A DNA stretch of 9,790 nt from Deltaproteobacteria bacterium (GTDB taxonomy: Bacteria; Desulfobacterota; Desulfarculia; Adiutricales; Adiutricaceae): positions 1 to 9,790 of the forward strand of contig JAITJP010000198.1 of assembly GCA_031278835.1 (NCBI GenBank), given 5' to 3'. The number at the start of each line of letters is the position of its first letter. Within the stretch, counting starts at the first letter, position 1. A program made the translations under genes and the position numbers. Of the stretch, positions 6,429-9,790 are shown one piece after another. The notes below the pieces were generated by a model, which did not search any database, was not told where the DNA came from, and saw only the letters and a program-made list of their open reading frames with translations.

Positions 6429-6557
6429 CTTGGCGATTCAGGTTTTGGCGATTTCTAGCTTAGCCTTTCTATTTTGGCCATTTCGGGCTTGGCGATTCAG
6501 GTTTTGGCGATTTCTAGCTTGGCCTTGCTAGTTTGGCCTTTTCGAGCTTGGCGATTC
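6429..6557. repeat. 59-bp tandem repeat, 2.2 copies
   Basis: CTTGGCGATTC begins copies at 6429, 6488 and 6547, a period of 59 bp; the third copy is cut short after 11 bp. The two full units differ at only a handful of positions. Each unit also contains a second TTGGCGATT, so a shorter internal repeat is nested inside. It lies in the gap between the radical SAM gene and ispG and has no coding potential that I can see. Confidence 0.8.
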
Positions 6558-6570
6558 TAAGGCTTTTTTT
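6536..6570 (+). terminator. Weak possible terminator after the radical SAM gene
   Basis: GCCTT (6536-6540) can pair with AAGGC (6559-6563), followed immediately by seven T residues (6564-6570). The stem is short and the loop is 18 nt, so this is only a candidate 3' end, about 120 nt past the stop codon. The remaining gap to ispG (6571-6688) shows no clear promoter. Confidence 0.3.
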
Positions 6571-6688
6571 ATGGCCCCAGGTCTCCCAATAGGACCCCAA
6601 AACTCTAAGCCCCACCCACGCCTTCATAGTTTAACTTGATGGTTTACGGGTTTTGTAAAAAAAACGAAAAAAACGGGATTAAAGATCT

Positions 6689-7741
6689 ATGACTACCAGA
6701 ACGGTCAAACTTGGCCAACTGACCATCGGCGGCGGCGCCCCGGTCATTGTTCAGACCATGACCAATACCAAGACCCATGAGATCGAAAAAACCCTGGCCC
6801 AGATCCGCTTGGTGGTCGGGCGGGGCGCCGAGGTGGTGAGACTGGCCGTGCCCGACAAGCCGGCCGCCTTGGCCCTAAAGGAAATCACGGCCAGGGTCGA
6901 GGTGCCTTTGGTGGCCGACATTCACTTCGATTACCGCCTGGCCCTTTTGGCCATCGAAGCGGGCGTGGCCGGCCTAAGGTTAAATCCCGGAAACATCGGC
7001 GATGCCAAAAAGATCCGTCAGGTGGCCGAGGCGGCCGGAAAGGCCGATATCTGCGTCCGGGTGGGGGTAAACGCCGGCTCCCTTAGCCAGGAAATGGTCG
7101 ATAAATACGGCCACGGGGCCGAGGCCATGGTTCAAAGCGCCCTTAAAGAAATAGCCTTAATAGAAGAGACGGGTTTTACCAACCTTAAGGTATCCCTTAA
7201 AGCCTCGGACGTCAGCCAAACCGTGGAGGCGGTCAGGCTTTTTTCCCTCCGCAGCGATCTGCCCCAACATCTGGGCATTACCGAGGCCGGGGATATAAAG
7301 TCAGGCAGCGTCCGCTCGGCCGTGGGCCTGGGCATACTTCTTCACGAGGGCCTGGGCGATACCATAAGGGTCTCCTTAACCGGAGCGCCCGAAGAAGAAG
7401 TCGATTGCGCCTGGGAAATCCTCAGAAGCCTGGGCCTTCGCCAAAAGGGCCCCCGCTTTATTTCCTGCCCCACCTGCGGCCGCTGCCAAATCGATCTGCC
7501 GGCCCTGCTCGCCCAAGTTAAAAGCCTACTTAGCCATCTAAAAACCCCCCTAACCGTGGCCGTCATGGGCTGCGCCGTCAACGGACCCGGTGAAGCCAAA
7601 AGGGCCGATCTGGGCATAGCCGGCGGCAAAGCCCGCGGCCGGCTTTTTGTCAAAGGCCAAAGCCTAGGCAGCTATCCCACCTCGGAACTGGCCCAAAAGC
7701 TAGCCGATCTGGCCCGGGAAATGGCCGACCTTGATAAATAA
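6689..7741 (+). CDS. ispG: 4-hydroxy-3-methylbut-2-en-1-yl diphosphate synthase (IspG/GcpE)
   Basis: Cytoplasmic 4Fe-4S enzyme of the MEP isoprenoid pathway. It reductively converts methylerythritol cyclodiphosphate to HMBPP, the substrate of IspH. The protein has 350 residues, the normal size of the short bacterial form. The N-terminal TIM-barrel part shows GGGAPVIVQTMTNT, VPLVADIHFDYRLAL and LRLNPGNIGD, all characteristic. The C-terminal reductase-like part holds the cluster ligands C260 and C263 (SCPTCGR), C295 and E302 (MGCAVNGPGE); all are present, so the enzyme should be active. The ATG at 6689 fits the family start; the ribosome binding site is weak (GGGATTAAAG nearby). Coding sequence is GC-rich, with heavy GCC and GGC use. 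No other MEP gene adjoins it, so it appears to be transcribed alone. Confidence 0.97.
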   Translation: MTTRTVKLGQLTIGGGAPVIVQTMTNTKTHEIEKTLAQIRLVVGRGAEVVRLAVPDKPAALALKEITARVEVPLVADIHFDYRLALLAIEAGVAGLRLNPGNIGDAKKIRQVAEAAGKADICVRVGVNAGSLSQEMVDKYGHGAEAMVQSALKEIALIEETGFTNLKVSLKASDVSQTVEAVRLFSLRSDLPQHLGITEAGDIKSGSVRSAVGLGILLHEGLGDTIRVSLTGAPEEEVDCAWEILRSLGLRQKGPRFISCPTCGRCQIDLPALLAQVKSLLSHLKTPLTVAVMGCAVNGPGEAKRADLGIAGGKARGRLFVKGQSLGSYPTSELAQKLADLAREMADLDK

Positions 7742-8133
7742 GGGTTGGCAAGGCTTGGGGGATATTTTTGTTCTTGGGGAAAAGCTTTAACCAAGGGCTA
7801 AAGGAAAGGGGCGCTTTGGCGAAGTCAAGCCCAGGCGGCCAAACTAAGTTTCAAATTTAAACCGCGGCCCGTCAAAATCCCATTTCCAAGGTTCCTAAGT
7901 CCCGGTCAAACCAGGCCAAACTCAGTAAATCCAAGATCTATTGTTTAAAAATCTGGAGGGTAAGTCTAGACAGATACCTGACAGTTGAGGAAAATATTTG
8001 TCATATGTTTTTAAGTTTTTAATTAATTTTTTTTGGTAAGGCAGTTAATCAAGCAAAGGTAGGCAATATTTATTATCGAAGCTGGGGCAAAAGGCCACAG
8101 AGAGTCTCTAAATCATGGGGTAGTGAAATAAAA

Positions 8134-8168
8134 TAGCCAAGGCGAGCGGTAAGGGATCGCCTTGGCTA
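8134..8168 (-). terminator. 12-bp perfect hairpin, likely reverse-strand terminator
   Basis: TAGCCAAGGCGA (8134-8145) and TCGCCTTGGCTA (8157-8168) are perfect inverted repeats around an 11-nt loop. On the reverse strand the stem is followed by a T-rich run (TTTTATTT), so it could end transcription of the gene whose stop is at 8419, about 250 nt upstream. On the forward strand no T-run follows. Its AAGGCGA/TCGCCTT core recurs in the hairpin at 1340-1372. Confidence 0.5.
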
Positions 8169-8301
8169 AAGCAGTAAAAACGTGATCGGTAAAAGCCATA
8201 GAGTATTTTATATCAAGTTTTTTCAGTTATTAATAAGAACTATATTCCAAAATATATAAATTACAAGATAGTAAACATAAATAAATCAATAGTTAGTCTT
8301 G

Positions 8302-8337
8302 AAGTCAGACCATCAGCCTTGTCTGGTGGCCTGACTT
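8302..8337. repeat. Long hairpin after the collagen-like gene
   Basis: AAGTCAG (8302-8308) pairs with CTGACTT (8331-8337). After one A-C mismatch, CCATCAG (8310-8316) pairs with CTGGTGG (8323-8329) with one G-T wobble, leaving a 6-nt loop. It sits about 80 bp past the stop codon at 8419. There is no T-run, so it may protect the 3' end or be a Rho-related or protein-binding structure. Confidence 0.55.
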
Positions 8338-8418
8338 AATATTAAAGCAAGTTATTCACTAAAACATATTAATAAGACCTATAACTAATATTTATTATTA
8401 TCAACAATAAATAAAATT

Positions 8419-9790
8419 TTACATGTCTAATATAATATGTAAAGTATCTAAGACTTCGTAAAACTCACTAAACGGACTTCCAATGTATTTTTCATTATAA
8501 GTATCAATCAAAATTTTAACTGACTCATAAACTTCATTCGCTTGTTCATAGTCACCCATAGACATTAAAAATGCGATTCCAGAAATATTTTCTAATAAAT
8601 TTGCGGCTTCATCTCGTATACCTGGATATAAAGTCAAATAAGTACTATTTATTCCAAGCGAATTAAGAACTTCAGTATCTTTATAAAGATCATCAAATCC
8701 ATTTAACATTCTTTGCAAATGATCAATATGATCTTGATCTTTATTTTCTTTAGCTTCCTCTATAATGATCATTTTTTTAATAGCCGAATACGAAAATAAA
8801 CCATTAACAACTGAATCTTGTAGTTTATCTAAAGTGGCCGAATATTCAGCCGCACGTTTAGCCGCTAAATTTACTTGGTCAAGAAGAACACCGAAATTAG
8901 CTATCACTAAATCGACTTGTACTTTTCCGCCTTCAAGTCCACCTGTTATGACAGCTTGGAGGTTGGCAAAGCACAATGATAGCGCATAATCCTTAAATAT
9001 TTCACCCCATGTCTGAGGATCGTCAGAGATATCTAATTGATCACGGACTAAAACTTCAAAAATAGTTAAAACAATAGATACTCCAATATTAACAACTGTT
9101 TTTCCAGGATCTGGATTTCTTAGCTTTGTTAATATCATGTCTTTTAATGAATTTCTAGTTCCACCTGACAAAGCGGCGTAAAAAGCTTTCGCAGTCCATT
9201 TGCCTGACCACTTTAGCATAAATTCAAGGGTTAAATCAATTAATTGACTCTTTACAAAACCCTTAAGACCCTCATCTAAACTAAATTCTTCTAATAAACT
9301 TTCTAAAACGCGATCACTTATATCTTGATCTGATAAGTTTTCCCAGGCATCAGGAATTCCATCGTTATTTGCGTCAGTATAATCTGTAAATGGATCATAC
9401 GGATCTGGATCTCCAGGCTCACCAGGCTCACCAGGCTCTCCAGGCTCTCCAGGCTCTCCGGGATCTCCGGGATCTCCAGGATCTCCGGGATCTCCAGGAT
9501 CTCCAGGCTCAGGGACATAAGGCGGGATGGTTGGCGTGGAGGGATTAGGGACTATGGCTAAAGCCGACTTAGCTTTTTCCCGGGCGGCCACGGCCGCTGA
9601 CTCAGCCTCTTTGGCTTTCGTTTCAGCTTCATTAGCCACGTCATTGGCCGCCAAGGCTCTATTGTAGGCATCAGAACTGCCGGCCTCGTAGGCGGCGTTT
9701 TTGGCCTCATTTGCGGCCGCTCTGGCCTCAATCGCGTCTTGTTTGGCTTTTTTAGCCTTATCCTCAAGGTCATTGGCCTGGTCTAAGGCC
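8419..9790 (-). CDS. Ala-rich coiled-coil / collagen-like / Ca-loop protein, 5' end missing
   Basis: Unrecognised protein, possibly surface-exposed; 456 residues visible, the frame staying open to the right edge, so the start and any signal peptide are outside. Visible residues 1 to about 78 are Ala-rich with alternating Glu/Lys (NEAETKAKEAESAAVAAREK), a long coiled-coil helix. A Pro-rich hinge leads to 11 collagen-like Gly-Asp/Glu-Pro triplets (visible 96-128). Next, DANNDGIPDAWE (139-150) resembles the Ca-binding loop of bacterial thrombospondin type-3/EF-hand-like repeats. The last 300 or so residues look helical, with hydrophobic stretches (VVNIGVSIVLTIFEVLV; LSLCFANLQAVITGGLEGG), and match no family I know. 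This C-terminal part is AT-rich (about 28% GC in one sampled 60-bp line) against about 50% in the coiled-coil part, suggesting a mosaic or acquired module. A TTG at 9654 is not the start. It could be an adhesin, a stalk protein or a polymorphic effector; no immunity-like gene follows. Confidence 0.7.
   Translation of the reverse strand, partial: ALDQANDLEDKAKKAKQDAIEARAAANEAKNAAYEAGSSDAYNRALAANDVANEAETKAKEAESAAVAAREKAKSALAIVPNPSTPTIPPYVPEPGDPGDPGDPGDPGDPGEPGEPGEPGEPGEPGDPDPYDPFTDYTDANNDGIPDAWENLSDQDISDRVLESLLEEFSLDEGLKGFVKSQLIDLTLEFMLKWSGKWTAKAFYAALSGGTRNSLKDMILTKLRNPDPGKTVVNIGVSIVLTIFEVLVRDQLDISDDPQTWGEIFKDYALSLCFANLQAVITGGLEGGKVQVDLVIANFGVLLDQVNLAAKRAAEYSATLDKLQDSVVNGLFSYSAIKKMIIIEEAKENKDQDHIDHLQRMLNGFDDLYKDTEVLNSLGINSTYLTLYPGIRDEAANLLENISGIAFLMSMGDYEQANEVYESVKILIDTYNEKYIGSPFSEFYEVLDTLHIILDM
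9406..9504. repeat. 9-bp tandem repeats encoding Gly-X-Pro triplets
   Basis: Eleven consecutive 9-bp units (forward-strand types GGATCTCCA, GGATCTCCG, GGCTCTCCA, GGCTCACCA) encode Gly-Asp-Pro five times, Gly-Glu-Pro five times and Gly-Asp-Pro once. The near-identical units could gain or lose copies by slippage in frame, changing the length of the collagen-like segment. Confidence 0.9.

Larger units (their letters stand above)
7742..8418. other. Gene-free, increasingly AT-rich stretch
   Basis: This lies between the convergent ends of ispG (forward) and the collagen-like protein gene (reverse). I find no supported frame, tRNA or recognised riboswitch. No T-tailed hairpin follows ispG closely. 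From about 7920 the DNA becomes A/T-rich, matching the composition of the adjoining 3' end of the collagen-like gene. It holds two strong hairpins, listed separately. Confidence 0.5.

Noticed and set aside
8060..8170. Possible riboswitch (GEMM-like GGGGCAAAAGG word) or tRNA
   Set aside because: The conserved core of the c-di-GMP-I riboswitch is absent, and no T-arm or acceptor pairing is seen; only the 12-bp hairpin is supported.
9318..9518. Leu/Glu-repeat frame on the reverse strand
   Set aside because: It is the out-of-frame shadow of the Gly-X-Pro repeat in the collagen-like gene.

Overview
The window reads as chromosomal DNA of a Gram-negative bacterium. It carries an OmpA-type outer-membrane/periplasmic protein with a signal peptide, and an IspG of the MEP isoprenoid pathway. 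No gene here fixes the lineage. The IspG length (350 residues), GGCC-rich coding sequence and long poly-A/T tracts would fit a Desulfobacterota-like (deltaproteobacterial) genome, but that is only a guess. Six real genes cover roughly 60% of the window, low for a bacterium. I found no tRNA, rRNA, CRISPR array, transposase or phage gene.

Layout. Bases 1-576: no gene; a possible forward terminator at the left edge and a strong reverse-strand terminator. 577-1221 (-): HTH regulator with a C-terminal heptad coiled coil. 1222-2337: about 1.1 kb without a convincing gene, holding a hairpin and an inverted-repeat array. 2338-2799 (-): a shorter paralogue of the first regulator, with a clear ribosome binding site and an operator-like palindrome. 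2800-3542: non-coding, with a strongly C-rich top strand (potential G-quadruplex on the bottom strand) and the terminator of the next gene. 3543-5045 (-): secreted Pro/Glu-rich protein ending in an OmpA-like peptidoglycan-binding domain. 5384-6418 (+), divergent: radical SAM/SPASM enzyme. 6429-6557: 59-bp tandem repeat. 6689-7741 (+): ispG. 7742-8418: AT-rich, gene-free, two strong hairpins. 8419-9790 (-): 3' part of a gene for an Ala-rich coiled-coil, collagen-like, Ca-loop protein whose N-terminus lies beyond the right edge.

How it fits together. The genes do not form an operon-like pathway: IspG is housekeeping, the OmpA-domain protein is cell envelope, and the radical SAM enzyme has no visible substrate gene beside it. 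The most unusual parts are (i) the two paralogous HTH proteins, each facing long non-coding DNA with operator-like palindromes, and (ii) the mosaic collagen-like protein, whose AT-rich C-terminal module differs in base composition from its GC-richer coiled-coil part.
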